A DNA stretch of 64,000 nt from CAVQEK01 sp963711495 (GCA_963711495.1 CAVQEK010000004.1:558001-622000), one strand, 5' to 3'. Numbered from the stretch's first letter, positions 1-8,721 are shown. Notes: generated by a model from the sequence alone, not told the origin. Translations and numbers: made by a program.

Positions 1-187
1 TGGCCTGGTCAGTCAAGTCCATTATTTTCAACCGGTTAGCGCCAATATATATTTTGTGCGTTTGAAGTGGAATTATTTCCCTTTGAGTTGCATCAGGCCC
101 ACGATGGGCAGTTGCTTGAAGCATTCTATTAAAATGCACTTCATATTGATGGTCATTTTTACAGAAGAGTATATTAATACCACACAT
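1..187 (-). CDS. asnB: Asparagine synthase (glutamine-hydrolysing), N-terminal fragment
   Basis: Partial gene, reading leftward out of the window. Translating the minus strand from the ATG at 187-185 gives a protein starting MCGI, so Cys2 becomes the N-terminal nucleophile after Met removal, as in class II (Ntn) glutamine amidotransferases. About 35 residues later comes HRGPDA and then IGANRLKIMDLT, matching the conserved HRGPD and HRRLSIxDL blocks of AsnB-type enzymes. These hydrolyse glutamine and pass ammonia to an AMP-activated aspartate. Only about 62 codons are visible and the synthetase domain lies outside, so a related amidotransferase with the same N-terminal domain is possible. A TACTTTTG word at 237-244 on the minus strand could be its -7 promoter element. 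Confidence 0.85.
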   Translation of the reverse strand, partial: MCGINILFCKNDHQYEVHFNRMLQATAHRGPDATQREIIPLQTHKIYIGANRLKIMDLTDQA

Positions 188-307
188 TCAATTGCAGGAT
201 TTATCGATTACCAGTTTCAAGGTAAAATTGAAAGGACAAAAGTAGATACATCAGAGCAAATAAGCGCTGCAAATCGTGGTATAGTCGAATAAATTCGAAT
301 TTGAAGA

Positions 308-544
308 TCAACTGATGGAATGGAATGCCATGATGCTGGAGTAATCCAAAACTTGTTGAATAATATTTTCGGACGGTTCCATTGTCAAGCTTTCCAATTG
401 ATTCAAGATATTTTTTGACTGCTTGTGGAATTCAGCCAATTTTGCATCTGTCAGCAACTGGCACTTGATGGCATATGATTCTTCTTCCGTGGTTTCGTTA
501 AAAATATACCTTATTACATCATCGCGGGTAAAAATTTTGATCAT
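308..544 (-). CDS. Small protein overlapping the ECF sigma factor gene; possible sigma regulator
   Basis: A 78-residue acidic, helical-looking protein with no signal peptide or membrane segment. I start it at ATG 544; the in-frame TTG at 550 would add two residues. Its first 26 bases overlap the end of the sigma factor gene, so the two are probably translationally coupled. Small proteins of this shape (a short N-terminal helix, an EES/EEx-type helix, then a conserved C-terminal IxQxVLDYS-like segment) commonly follow sigma genes in Bacteroidota and may act like minimal anti-sigma or accessory factors. That role is inference; there is no zinc-binding HxxxCxxC motif of the classical ZAS anti-sigma fold. 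Confidence 0.6.
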   Translation of the reverse strand: MIKIFTRDDVIRYIFNETTEEESYAIKCQLLTDAKLAEFHKQSKNILNQLESLTMEPSENIIQQVLDYSSIMAFHSIS

Positions 545-1118
545 AGGCAATGTTGTTTTGAATCAGTTTTTTTCTCAGGTTGATCAATGCGTATCGCATT
601 CTACCTAAGGCTGTATTGATGCTAACCCCCGTTGCATCAGCAATTTCCTTGAAACTCATGTCGAGGTAACTGCGCATTATTAATACCTCTTTTTGTGCTT
701 CAGGTAACTCCTGAATTAACTTTTTTAATTTACTTATTGTATCTTTTTTAATTTGAATGCTCTCGTAAGGGTCTTCTGCAAAATCCAACGTGTCAAAAAC
801 ATTGCTACCATCTTCCATAATCACCATCGGATACCGCTTCGATTTTCTAAAAGTATCAATGGCCAGATTATGAGCGATCCTTAATACCCAGGGGAGGAAT
901 TTTCCCTCTTCATTGTATCGGCCGGATTTTATTGTATTTACGACTTTGATTAACGTTTCCTGCAATAAATCTTCGGCTACGTATCGGTCTTTCACAATAA
1001 GGTTAATGGTTGTAAATACCTTATTCTTATGTCTTAGGATTAGTTCTTTAAAAGCCTCCTCGTCTCCATTAATGTAAAGCGAAACCAACCCGCTATCACT
1101 TACTGAATACTTCTTCAT
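519..1118 (-). CDS. ECF-type RNA polymerase sigma-70 family factor
   Basis: A 199-residue sigma factor with regions 2 and 4 only. Region 2 spans about residues 20-90 (a helical block ending DLLQETLIKVVNTI, then WVLRIAHNLAIDTFRKSKR, the -10 recognition and melting helix). A short acidic linker follows, then region 4 at about residues 130-190 (ELPEAQKEVLIMRSYLDMSF, then the helix-turn-helix with IADATGVSINTALGRMRYA). Length and architecture fit group IV (ECF) factors. A well-formed promoter lies at 1198-1229 on the same strand. The gene overlaps the small downstream partner by 26 bases. Its target genes cannot be told from this window. Confidence 0.93.
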   Translation of the reverse strand: MKKYSVSDSGLVSLYINGDEEAFKELILRHKNKVFTTINLIVKDRYVAEDLLQETLIKVVNTIKSGRYNEEGKFLPWVLRIAHNLAIDTFRKSKRYPMVIMEDGSNVFDTLDFAEDPYESIQIKKDTISKLKKLIQELPEAQKEVLIMRSYLDMSFKEIADATGVSINTALGRMRYALINLRKKLIQNNIAYDQNFYPR

Positions 1119-1197
1119 TACTACTTACATTTGGTCAACGTAGAGTTTTACTTCATATTGTAGCCTTTTTTAGTTGGAAAAATCTGTCATGCAGTTT

Positions 1198-1229
1198 CAA
1201 ATGTATACAATAAGCAAAAAACATGCAAA
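1198..1229 (-). promoter_or_regulatory. Bacteroidota-type promoter of the sigma factor gene
   Basis: On the minus strand a TTTG (-33) at 1229-1226 is followed after 20 bases by TACATTTG (-7) at 1205-1198, an exact match to the TTTG-N19-21-TAnnTTTG consensus. It leaves an untranslated leader of about 75 bases before the ATG at 1118. Confidence 0.65.
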
Positions 1230-1284
1230 AATTACTTCTTAGAAATAATTCATTCAATGCAACCATCCTGCAAACCTTTAAATT

Positions 1285-1292
1285 TACATTTG
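1285..1292 (+). promoter_or_regulatory. Candidate -7 element for uvrA
   Basis: TACATTTG matches TAnnTTTG and would give a leader of about 75 bases. No good -33 TTG is visible at the right distance. A second match, TATTTTTG at 1356-1363, ends 6 bases before the ATG and would produce an almost leaderless mRNA. Confidence 0.35.
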
Positions 1293-1369
1293 GTTTTTAT
1301 AAAGAGCCAGTTTTTAACATAATTTAACATGCTTTTTTTATACCGACCCAGAATATATTTTTGCAATCC

Positions 1370-4189
1370 ATGATAAATAGCAATTTAAAAATTGAGAATG
1401 CCAGGTTAGATCTTTTGGATCCCAAAAATTATATAATTATAAAGGGCGCAAGGGTCAATAATTTAAAAAATCTGTCTGTGGCGATCCCCAGGAATAAACT
1501 GGTGGTAATCACCGGATTGTCAGGGTCGGGTAAATCATCGCTGGCATTTGACACACTTTTTGCCGAAGGACAGCGGATGTATGTTGAAAGTTTGAGTTCA
1601 TACGCCCGTCAGTTTTTGGGAAAAATGGAAAAGCCTGAGGTAGATTATATCAAAGGAGTATCACCGGCAATCGCCATCGAACAAAAAGTGAATACCAGAA
1701 ATCCGCGGTCTACGGTAGGTACGACAACGGAGATATATGACTATTTAAAGTTATTGTATTCTCGGATTGGCGAGACTATTTCTCCAATTAGTGGTCAGGC
1801 AGTGAGGAAAAATTCGGTAACTGATGTAGTGGAATTTATACAATCCAAAGAGCAGGGGGCACGTTTTATGATCCTTTGCCCACTCAAAAAATTAAAGGGA
1901 CGTTCGTTGGAAGACGAATTGAATATTTTGCTGAGTAAAGGTTATACCCGGGTGTTATTTGGAACCGAGGTCTATTTTATTGAGGAGTTACTGAAACAAA
2001 CCATAAATCAAGATGATGAAGTACTCATTGTGATAGATCGGGCTCAGGTAAACAAAGATGATGAAGATCTTGAATACCGAATTGCAGATTCAGTTCAAAC
2101 TGCTTTTTTTGAAGGTCAGGGTGATTGTGTGGTTGAATTTGTCAATGAAGGCCGATTTCAATTTTCCGATCGGTTTGAAGCCGATGGCATTCTGTTTGAA
2201 GAACCTTCAGTGAATTTCTTTAGTTTCAACAATCCTTACGGTGCTTGTAAAAAGTGTGAGGGATTTGGGAAGATTTTGGGTATTGATCCGGATCTTGTCA
2301 TTCCTGACCGCAATTTGTCTGTCTACGAGGGAGCTATTGCTCCATGGAGAAGTGAAACCATGAAGCAATGGCTGGAGCCATTGATCAGGAACGCAGATCG
2401 ATTTCATTTCCCGATACATCGTGCAGTGAAGGATTTAACCGAAATGGAATGGAACCTGCTTTGGGAAGGAAACAGGTTTTTTGATGGGCTGAATGCATTT
2501 TTTCATCACCTGGAATCAAAAACGCACAAAATCCAATACCGGGTACTTTTGTCTCGATATCGCGGAAGAACGGTTTGCCCGGACTGCCGGGGAACCCGGT
2601 TGAGAAAAGATGCCTCCTGGGTGAAACTGGGCGGCAAGTCGATTATCGAACTGGTTTTGATGCCCATTGACAAACTGTATGATTTTTTTAGCAATTTAAA
2701 ATTGGATAATCACAAAGCGACCATCGGCAAACGTATTCTTAAAGAAATTGAAAACCGATTGAATTACTTATTGCAGGTAGGGCTGGGGTATTTAACATTA
2801 AATCGACTAACTTCCAGTTTGTCGGGAGGAGAATATCAACGCATACAACTCGCCACTTCGCTGGGGAGTTCCCTGGTCGGATCCATGTATATTTTGGATG
2901 AACCCAGTATTGGACTGCATCCCAGAGATACCAATCAATTAATCGGCGTGCTAAAACATTTACGAGATTTGGGAAATTCTGTCATAGTTGTGGAGCACGA
3001 AGAGGAAATAATGCGTGCTGCGGACCAGATTGTCGACATAGGACCTGATGCCGGCGCTCATGGCGGTGAATTGGTGTTTCAGGGAAATGCTAATGATATC
3101 GCAACAAATTCACAATCGCACACCACCAGGTTCCTAAATGGAATTGATAAAATTACAATCCCTAAAAGACGCCGGCAATGGCAATACGCCATCAATATTC
3201 GGGGAGCACGTGAAAATAATCTTAAAAATATTGATGTAGAAATACCGCTCGGAGTACTTGCAGTTATCACTGGTGTGAGTGGTTCTGGTAAATCCACCCT
3301 GGTGCGGAGCATACTATACCCGGCGCTGGGGAGAATGTTGGAATCGGCAACTGAACAAATTGGAAAATTCGACTCGGTTGAAGGAGATTATCTAAAATTG
3401 CAAAGCATTGAATATGTGGATCAAAATCCAATAGGAAAATCATCGCGAAGTAATCCGGTAACTTATATCAAAGCATACGATGTCATCAGGCAATTATTTG
3501 CAGATCAGAAGGCATCTAAAGCAAGAGGATATAAGCCGGCCTTTTTTAGCTTCAATGTAGAAGGCGGTCGTTGTGAACAGTGTCAGGGTGAAGGCACTGT
3601 AAAAGTAGAGATGCAGTTTATGGCCGATATCTATCTGACATGTGAGAGTTGTAAGGGAAAACGCTTCAAAGAGGAGATTCTGGAGGTTGAATTCAACGGA
3701 AAAAATATTTCTGATGTGCTCGGCCTCACGGTAGATGAAGCGGTAGAATTTTTCAAGACCAACAAATCTATTGTTACCAAATTAAAACCATTGCAAGATG
3801 TCGGACTGGGATATGTGCGATTGGGTCAGTCTTCCAACACCTTGAGTGGCGGAGAAGCACAACGGGTGAAACTGGCATCATTTTTATCCAAAAGCAAAAA
3901 TGATAATAATCATGGTGTATTGTTTATTTTTGATGAGCCTACCACAGGGCTGCATTTTCACGATATTCGCAAACTGTTAGACGCAATTAATGCATTGATT
4001 GACCAGGGTAATTCTGTCTTGATCATTGAACATAATATGGAAATAGTGAAATGTGCCGATTGGATTATCGACCTTGGGCCGGAAGGCGGAGAAAATGGTG
4101 GAGAGGTCGTTTTTTGTGGAACGCCGGAAGAAATGATCAAATTGAAAGACAACCATACTGCTGGATTTTTAAAGGAAAAACTTAAATAA
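1370..4189 (+). CDS. uvrA: Excinuclease ABC subunit A (UvrA)
   Basis: DNA-damage recognition ATPase of UvrABC nucleotide excision repair. From ATG 1370 the protein has 939 residues, the usual UvrA length; an in-frame TTG at 1361 is a weaker start. It has two ABC modules. The first has Walker A GLSGSGKSS near residues 49-57, a zinc finger (ACKKCEGFG, later CPDCRGTRL), signature LSGGEYQR and Walker B MYILDEPS. The second has Walker A GVSGSGKST, a zinc finger (CEQCQGEG and CESCKGKRF), signature LSGGEAQR and FIFDEPTTGLH. All catalytic motifs are intact. It is transcribed divergently from the sigma factor gene across about 250 bases. Confidence 0.98.
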   Translation: MINSNLKIENARLDLLDPKNYIIIKGARVNNLKNLSVAIPRNKLVVITGLSGSGKSSLAFDTLFAEGQRMYVESLSSYARQFLGKMEKPEVDYIKGVSPAIAIEQKVNTRNPRSTVGTTTEIYDYLKLLYSRIGETISPISGQAVRKNSVTDVVEFIQSKEQGARFMILCPLKKLKGRSLEDELNILLSKGYTRVLFGTEVYFIEELLKQTINQDDEVLIVIDRAQVNKDDEDLEYRIADSVQTAFFEGQGDCVVEFVNEGRFQFSDRFEADGILFEEPSVNFFSFNNPYGACKKCEGFGKILGIDPDLVIPDRNLSVYEGAIAPWRSETMKQWLEPLIRNADRFHFPIHRAVKDLTEMEWNLLWEGNRFFDGLNAFFHHLESKTHKIQYRVLLSRYRGRTVCPDCRGTRLRKDASWVKLGGKSIIELVLMPIDKLYDFFSNLKLDNHKATIGKRILKEIENRLNYLLQVGLGYLTLNRLTSSLSGGEYQRIQLATSLGSSLVGSMYILDEPSIGLHPRDTNQLIGVLKHLRDLGNSVIVVEHEEEIMRAADQIVDIGPDAGAHGGELVFQGNANDIATNSQSHTTRFLNGIDKITIPKRRRQWQYAINIRGARENNLKNIDVEIPLGVLAVITGVSGSGKSTLVRSILYPALGRMLESATEQIGKFDSVEGDYLKLQSIEYVDQNPIGKSSRSNPVTYIKAYDVIRQLFADQKASKARGYKPAFFSFNVEGGRCEQCQGEGTVKVEMQFMADIYLTCESCKGKRFKEEILEVEFNGKNISDVLGLTVDEAVEFFKTNKSIVTKLKPLQDVGLGYVRLGQSSNTLSGGEAQRVKLASFLSKSKNDNNHGVLFIFDEPTTGLHFHDIRKLLDAINALIDQGNSVLIIEHNMEIVKCADWIIDLGPEGGENGGEVVFCGTPEEMIKLKDNHTAGFLKEKLK

Positions 4190-4241
4190 TCGGATAATTA
4201 GTTTTAATTCGAGCACCCAAGTGTAACCGTTTTATCTTATT

Positions 4242-4946
4242 ATGAAATCATCATTTCCGAACCACTTTTCATTGGAAGTTATTTGTTGCTTTATTTTGTT
4301 GATGTCGTCCTGTTATTTGAGCGTTTTTGGGCAATGTAATTCCTGTAAATCAGTTCCTGGATTTACGAGTGACTACTGTTATGTGGATACTTTATTTCAG
4401 GGATACTGTGGCCAGTTTTCATCAGATCAACATTATTTTGTTTTACAACATGGAAAGAAATTAAAAAATATACCAGCGTTTGAAGATTTTGAACTCACTA
4501 ATTTGATTTCTATTGCCAATGATAAAAAGCTCAAAATTAGCGCAGGTGAGATACTTTTTATTCAGCGGGCAACAAAGGCTTGGTCGTTGGCAAAAAGAGA
4601 TATAGGGATGAACTACACTGATTCTGGCTTGGGATACAAGATAATAAAACCAGGGGGAGGTCCGTTGCCTCAAAAAGGTCAGATGGTTAAAGTACAATAT
4701 CGGGGAACCCTGTCTGACGGGACAATATTCGATGATTCCTGGCAGCGTGGTGAACCCATTGCATTTCCACTAGGTACAGGAAGAGTTATAAAGGGGTGGG
4801 ATGAAGGGATTTCACTATTGAATATTGGCACAAGGGCAATCTTAAAAATACCTCCTGATCTGGGATATGGAAGTCGTGGAGCGGGAACAACCATTCCACC
4901 TAATGCAACACTTTATTTTGATGTGGAGGTTGTCGGTGTTGAATAA
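4242..4946 (+). CDS. Secreted FKBP-type peptidyl-prolyl cis-trans isomerase with Cys-rich N-terminal segment
   Basis: A 234-residue exported protein. Hydrophobic residues 13-30 form a signal peptide, probably cleaved after VFGQ or a nearby position. The C-terminal FKBP domain (about residues 145-234) shows VKVQYRGTLSDGTIFDDS, FPLGTGRVIKGWDEG and LGYGSRGAGTTIPPNATL, typical of active prolyl isomerases that fold periplasmic or outer-membrane proteins. Between them is an unrecognised segment with cysteines at 32, 35, 46 and 56 that could form disulfides. It sits 52 bases after uvrA and 34 bases before another secreted protein gene, so the latter two may be co-transcribed. Confidence 0.9.
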   Translation: MKSSFPNHFSLEVICCFILLMSSCYLSVFGQCNSCKSVPGFTSDYCYVDTLFQGYCGQFSSDQHYFVLQHGKKLKNIPAFEDFELTNLISIANDKKLKISAGEILFIQRATKAWSLAKRDIGMNYTDSGLGYKIIKPGGGPLPQKGQMVKVQYRGTLSDGTIFDDSWQRGEPIAFPLGTGRVIKGWDEGISLLNIGTRAILKIPPDLGYGSRGAGTTIPPNATLYFDVEVVGVE

Positions 4947-4980
4947 CATATTTCTATCTGCTCAATTATAATCAGAACGT

Positions 4981-6123
4981 ATGCGAAATGTTTTTTTTAT
5001 TTTTTTTATAGTCACAATGTATTTTTTCCCTAAATGGGCAAATGGTCAGGAATTGCAAATAGATGTAGTGGGCTGGCATTTTTTAAATTACAAATCAGCA
5101 TATATACCACAGGATATCCTCAGCACACAAACCATTGTCCTGGTCAAATTTCCTGAAAAGGAGGATCATATTCGTGGCGACTGGAAGAAATTTGCTACGG
5201 ATGCTCACCCCTTTATCAGGGCTATAGGAATTGATCCTGTCAAGTATTACTATTATCAAGATGTTTTTGCTGGTCCGGATGCCCTTCGGGCTTTTGCATC
5301 CGAATGGGAAAAAAGGGATATCAAAAACATACTGGTACTTGCAAAAGTGAGTTCGACTGAAAGTCCTGCCCAAGATGATCGGATCGTGCTGACAGTTATT
5401 CCTTTCAGTCATGATATCAAAATATTTAAAAATGGCCAGGATGCATGGCAGATAGAAGAATCCTCACTGGACAGGGCATTCAGGGAATTACTGCGGGTTA
5501 TTGACCAATTTAAACTTAAAAAGGAAAATTTACTCATATTGGACCATCCGGAATTTTTCGAGAATATTCAGATAATCAGGGGAAGACGTAATGAAACCTT
5601 TAATACAGATTTGAGGATCGATAAATTGGCAATTCCCAAATTTAGCGATATTGATATCCCTGAAAATGTGCCGTCCAACCCAATAAATGATCGGTTAAAA
5701 CAAGCTGCTGTAAAATATAATGAAGCCAATATTGCCCGCAATAGTGAACTGGAGCAAATGTTCATGAATTATCCTTATGAACATAGTTTCGTTGATTACG
5801 CCTACGACGAAGAGTCTTTGCGTAAGCTGGGATTTCAGTATATTCTAATGTTACTCAATACCTCTGCCATTAACATTCGGGAAATGCTCAATTATGAAGT
5901 TGAAGACAGTGGAAAAGATATTATTACCATGCAACAAGATACCACAGGAGAAGTTCATATTGAAAGTATTCCAACCAAAGCAAGTGCATTTAAATATTAT
6001 ATCAAACATATCTATACCGGTGATGTATATCTTGGTGAACAATGGGATGCATCCAAGACCTGGCAGGAAGCCCTTCAGAATCATTTGACTGGTTTGTTGA
6101 TGAAGCTAAAGCAAAAGCAATAA
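4981..6123 (+). CDS. Secreted protein of unknown function
   Basis: 380 residues with an N-terminal signal peptide (hydrophobic run in residues 3-17, likely cleavage near ANGQ). I do not recognise a named domain. The N-terminal half alternates beta-strand-like and helical stretches (TIVLVKFPEKE, YYYYQDVFAGPDALRAFASE, NILVLAKVSS), which suggests an alpha/beta fold. The C-terminal half is helical and charged. There are no obvious catalytic motifs and no T9SS-like C-terminal tail. It follows the FKBP isomerase gene by 34 bases on the same strand, so the two could act together in the periplasm. Confidence 0.75.
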   Translation: MRNVFFIFFIVTMYFFPKWANGQELQIDVVGWHFLNYKSAYIPQDILSTQTIVLVKFPEKEDHIRGDWKKFATDAHPFIRAIGIDPVKYYYYQDVFAGPDALRAFASEWEKRDIKNILVLAKVSSTESPAQDDRIVLTVIPFSHDIKIFKNGQDAWQIEESSLDRAFRELLRVIDQFKLKKENLLILDHPEFFENIQIIRGRRNETFNTDLRIDKLAIPKFSDIDIPENVPSNPINDRLKQAAVKYNEANIARNSELEQMFMNYPYEHSFVDYAYDEESLRKLGFQYILMLLNTSAINIREMLNYEVEDSGKDIITMQQDTTGEVHIESIPTKASAFKYYIKHIYTGDVYLGEQWDASKTWQEALQNHLTGLLMKLKQKQ

Positions 6124-6316
6124 TTTTCGTTCAGGAACAAGCCATCTTCAAAAAAAGATAAACAAAGAAGAAAAACTTACGTTATTAATCTTCATTAAGG
6201 CTATTGAGGCATCCAATAGTAAAAGGAGAAGATTTCAAGAACTTTATTTTGATGGAAGGTAAACCAATAATAGAAAATAAAATTGATGTTTCTTAAGCAA
6301 CACATTGTAAAATTCT

Positions 6317-6324
6317 TATATTTG
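6317..6324 (+). promoter_or_regulatory. Candidate -7 promoter element for the receiver-domain gene
   Basis: TATATTTG matches TAnnTTTG and lies 48 bases before the ATG at 6372; the -33 region is poor. Confidence 0.4.
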
Positions 6325-6371
6325 TATAAGTTTATTCATAATTTATTGTATTTAACTAATATTAATCAACC

Positions 6372-6818
6372 ATGATACGTAATACATCAACCGCAACCAA
6401 TGACGTATTCATTGAATTATTAGGGTACAAAAAAGAATCGGTCAACGTATTAATTGTAGGGAACAATCCCATAGATATGGCCGAAATTTACAGCGAATTG
6501 AGCGAAATAAAAGGCAAAAATTACATTGTCGATGTTTGTTTCGATGTAAGGGACTGTTTTGCAAGAATTGTTAAAACACATCCTGAGGTGGTCTTGATTG
6601 ATGACAACATGGATTATATTTCCACGAAAAAACTAATCGATCAAGTTAAAAGTAGTGCAAAAACCAAGCACATTCCACTTGTCTTCCTGAAAAGTTCGAA
6701 TTGGAATTTTAGTGTTATGGATAAAGTTGATGATTATATTCTGAAAAGCGCCATGAACACCATTTCATTGGACAGAACCATCTCAGGAATAGTACACAAA
6801 AAGCAACAATTGGTGTAA
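6372..6818 (+). CDS. Stand-alone response-regulator receiver-like protein with degenerate acidic pocket
   Basis: 148 residues, with a receiver fold at about residues 24-135 after a short N-terminal extension. The likely phospho-acceptor Asp77 follows the strand VVLID, a Ser108 fills the Ser/Thr position after PLVFL, and Lys125 in DDYILKS is the conserved lysine. The usual acidic pair after strand 1 (DD in VDDxP) is replaced by Gly30-Asn31 in VGNNP, so Mg2+-dependent phosphorylation may be weak or absent. There is no output domain. It is transcribed alone: its own promoter-like site upstream, a strong terminator downstream, and no kinase gene nearby. Confidence 0.8.
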   Translation: MIRNTSTATNDVFIELLGYKKESVNVLIVGNNPIDMAEIYSELSEIKGKNYIVDVCFDVRDCFARIVKTHPEVVLIDDNMDYISTKKLIDQVKSSAKTKHIPLVFLKSSNWNFSVMDKVDDYILKSAMNTISLDRTISGIVHKKQQLV

Positions 6819-6846
6819 AAATGCTGATTTTGCCCACAATATGTCA

Positions 6847-6879
6847 AACCCTGGTCATCCAGATAACCAGGGTTTTTTA
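6847..6879 (+). terminator. Rho-independent terminator after the receiver-domain gene
   Basis: A perfect 9-bp stem (AACCCTGGT pairing with ACCAGGGTT), a 10-base loop, then TTTTAT. Confidence 0.85.
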
Positions 6880-7007
6880 TTAATCTGAAATCAAATTAGA
6901 AACTAAATCGATTATTAGACTGATTTTCAATGCCTTGAAAAACTTAACACAAAAAAGATTCTTGCCAACATTCATTGCTAATGTTTTTTTAACTTATTTT
7001 ACGCCCT

Positions 7008-7015
7008 TAATTTTG
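7008..7015 (+). promoter_or_regulatory. Candidate -7 promoter element of the GT35 gene
   Basis: TAATTTTG, matching TAnnTTTG, lies 38 bases before the ATG at 7054. A T-rich run at 6983-6990 is the only -33 candidate. Confidence 0.45.
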
Positions 7016-7053
7016 GGTTAAGTCATACAATTTCATCACAACTTAATTTTAAA

Positions 7054-8721
7054 ATGGCATTACCTGAGCAATTTCAACATCCTTATGAATTTGATCCGAA
7101 ATACAAAAAGACGGTGGCGTATTTTTGTATGGAGTTCGCTATAGATCAGCCATTGAAGACCTATTCCGGAGGCCTTGGTTTTTTGGCAGGTTCTCACATG
7201 AGAAGTGCCTATGAATTGAAACAGAATCTCGTGGGTATTGGGATTTTATGGAAATACGGCTATTATGATCAGATCAGGAAAGGTGATCAATCAATGGACG
7301 CTTTGTTTCAGGAAAAGCTATATGGCTTTTTGGAAGATACGGAAATCACCTTTGAAATTGAGATCAATAATCATCCGGTTCATGTAAAGGCTTTTTATCT
7401 ACCCCCAACAGTTTTTGGAACGATCCCGTTATTCTTTCTATCAACTGATTTGCCGGAAAATGATTACCTGGCACAGACCACATCTCATAAGCTGTATGAT
7501 TCAGATCCCGCTGGAAGAGTAGCCCAAAATATCTTGTTGGGTGTTGGCGGAGCAAAATTACTGGATCTTTTAAAGCATGAAACCGAAGTCTATCATATGA
7601 ATGAAGCCCATGCGCTTTCGCTGGCCTTTTATTTATATAAAAAAGATAACGATCTTCAGGCGTTAAAAGAGAAGATCGTATTTACCACCCATACGCCCGA
7701 AGAAGCGGGTAATGAAAAGCATGATATCAGATTATTGGATAAAATGGGTTTTTTTTGTGGCATACCACTTGACGAAGTGCGGGAGATCACTGGTATTAAT
7801 GATGATGTATTTAATCATTCCCTTGCGGCCTTAAGATTGTCTAAAATTGCCAATGGTGTATCCAGAATTCATGGGGAGGTGTCGAACAAGATGTGGGGAA
7901 AATACAAAAATTTATGTCCGATTATTTCTATAACCAATGCACAAAACAAAAAGTATTGGGCAGATAAGATATTATATAGTGCATTGGAAAGAGGCGATGA
8001 CGATGTTTTAGTGAAGAGGAAAAAAGAGCTAAAGCAATATCTTTTTGATGTAGTAGCTGATCAAACTGGCCAATTGTTTAAAACTGATGTGTTAACTATT
8101 GTATGGGCCAGAAGATTTGCCGGTTACAAAAGGCCCGATTTAATCACTCAAGACCAGGAAAGATTCGAAAATATTTTGAAAAACTCCAAATATCCGGTTC
8201 AGATTATTTGGGCAGGCAAACCATATCCAATGGACTACGGAGCAATCAGCACATTCAACAGCCTTGTACATCAGGATAAAAAAAATTCAAATATTGCGGT
8301 GCTGGTGGGCTATGAACTTCGCTTATCCCGTCTTCTTAAAGCGGGTTCCGATATATGGCTGAATAATCCCAGATTACCAAGGGAAGCATCAGGTACCAGT
8401 GGTATGACGGCAGCCATGAATGCTTCCATTAATTTTTCTACTTATGATGGTTGGATCCCGGAATTCTCAAAGCATGGTGTAAATAGTTTTGTAGTACCTC
8501 CTGTAGATCAATCCTTGCCAATTCATCAACAGGACCAAATTGATCTTCAAAATTTGCTAGATATATTGGAGAACGAAATATTGCCGACATACTATGATAA
8601 TCCGAATAAATGGTTAGATATCATCAAGAATAGCATGCAAGATGTAGTACCATATTTTGACGCCGATCGTATGGCATATCAGTATTTCGAGAAATTATAT
8701 AATTACAAAAAAATCGAATAA
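7054..8721 (+). CDS. GT35 alpha-glucan phosphorylase-family protein lacking the PLP lysine
   Basis: 555 residues, the short form of the glycogen/alpha-glucan phosphorylase family, which normally uses PLP and phosphate to release glucose-1-phosphate from alpha-1,4-glucans. Visible family blocks are VYHMNEAHALSLAF, TTHTPEEAGNEKHD, WARRFAGYKRPDL (the Arg/Lys that contact phosphate and cofactor) and EASGTSGM with the following DGWIPEF. In rabbit phosphorylase the PLP-binding Lys680 follows GTGNM; here the residue after GTSGM is Thr452. So the Schiff-base lysine is missing while the rest of the site is kept. The protein may be a non-PLP glucosyltransferase or a glycogen-binding regulator. It sits beside a glycogen-synthase-like gene and the branching enzyme. 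Confidence 0.88.
   Translation: MALPEQFQHPYEFDPKYKKTVAYFCMEFAIDQPLKTYSGGLGFLAGSHMRSAYELKQNLVGIGILWKYGYYDQIRKGDQSMDALFQEKLYGFLEDTEITFEIEINNHPVHVKAFYLPPTVFGTIPLFFLSTDLPENDYLAQTTSHKLYDSDPAGRVAQNILLGVGGAKLLDLLKHETEVYHMNEAHALSLAFYLYKKDNDLQALKEKIVFTTHTPEEAGNEKHDIRLLDKMGFFCGIPLDEVREITGINDDVFNHSLAALRLSKIANGVSRIHGEVSNKMWGKYKNLCPIISITNAQNKKYWADKILYSALERGDDDVLVKRKKELKQYLFDVVADQTGQLFKTDVLTIVWARRFAGYKRPDLITQDQERFENILKNSKYPVQIIWAGKPYPMDYGAISTFNSLVHQDKKNSNIAVLVGYELRLSRLLKAGSDIWLNNPRLPREASGTSGMTAAMNASINFSTYDGWIPEFSKHGVNSFVVPPVDQSLPIHQQDQIDLQNLLDILENEILPTYYDNPNKWLDIIKNSMQDVVPYFDADRMAYQYFEKLYNYKKIE

Noticed and set aside
56..292. Plus-strand open frame of 78 codons
   Set aside because: It lies opposite the real start of the asparagine synthase gene (minus strand 1-187), which has recognisable motifs.
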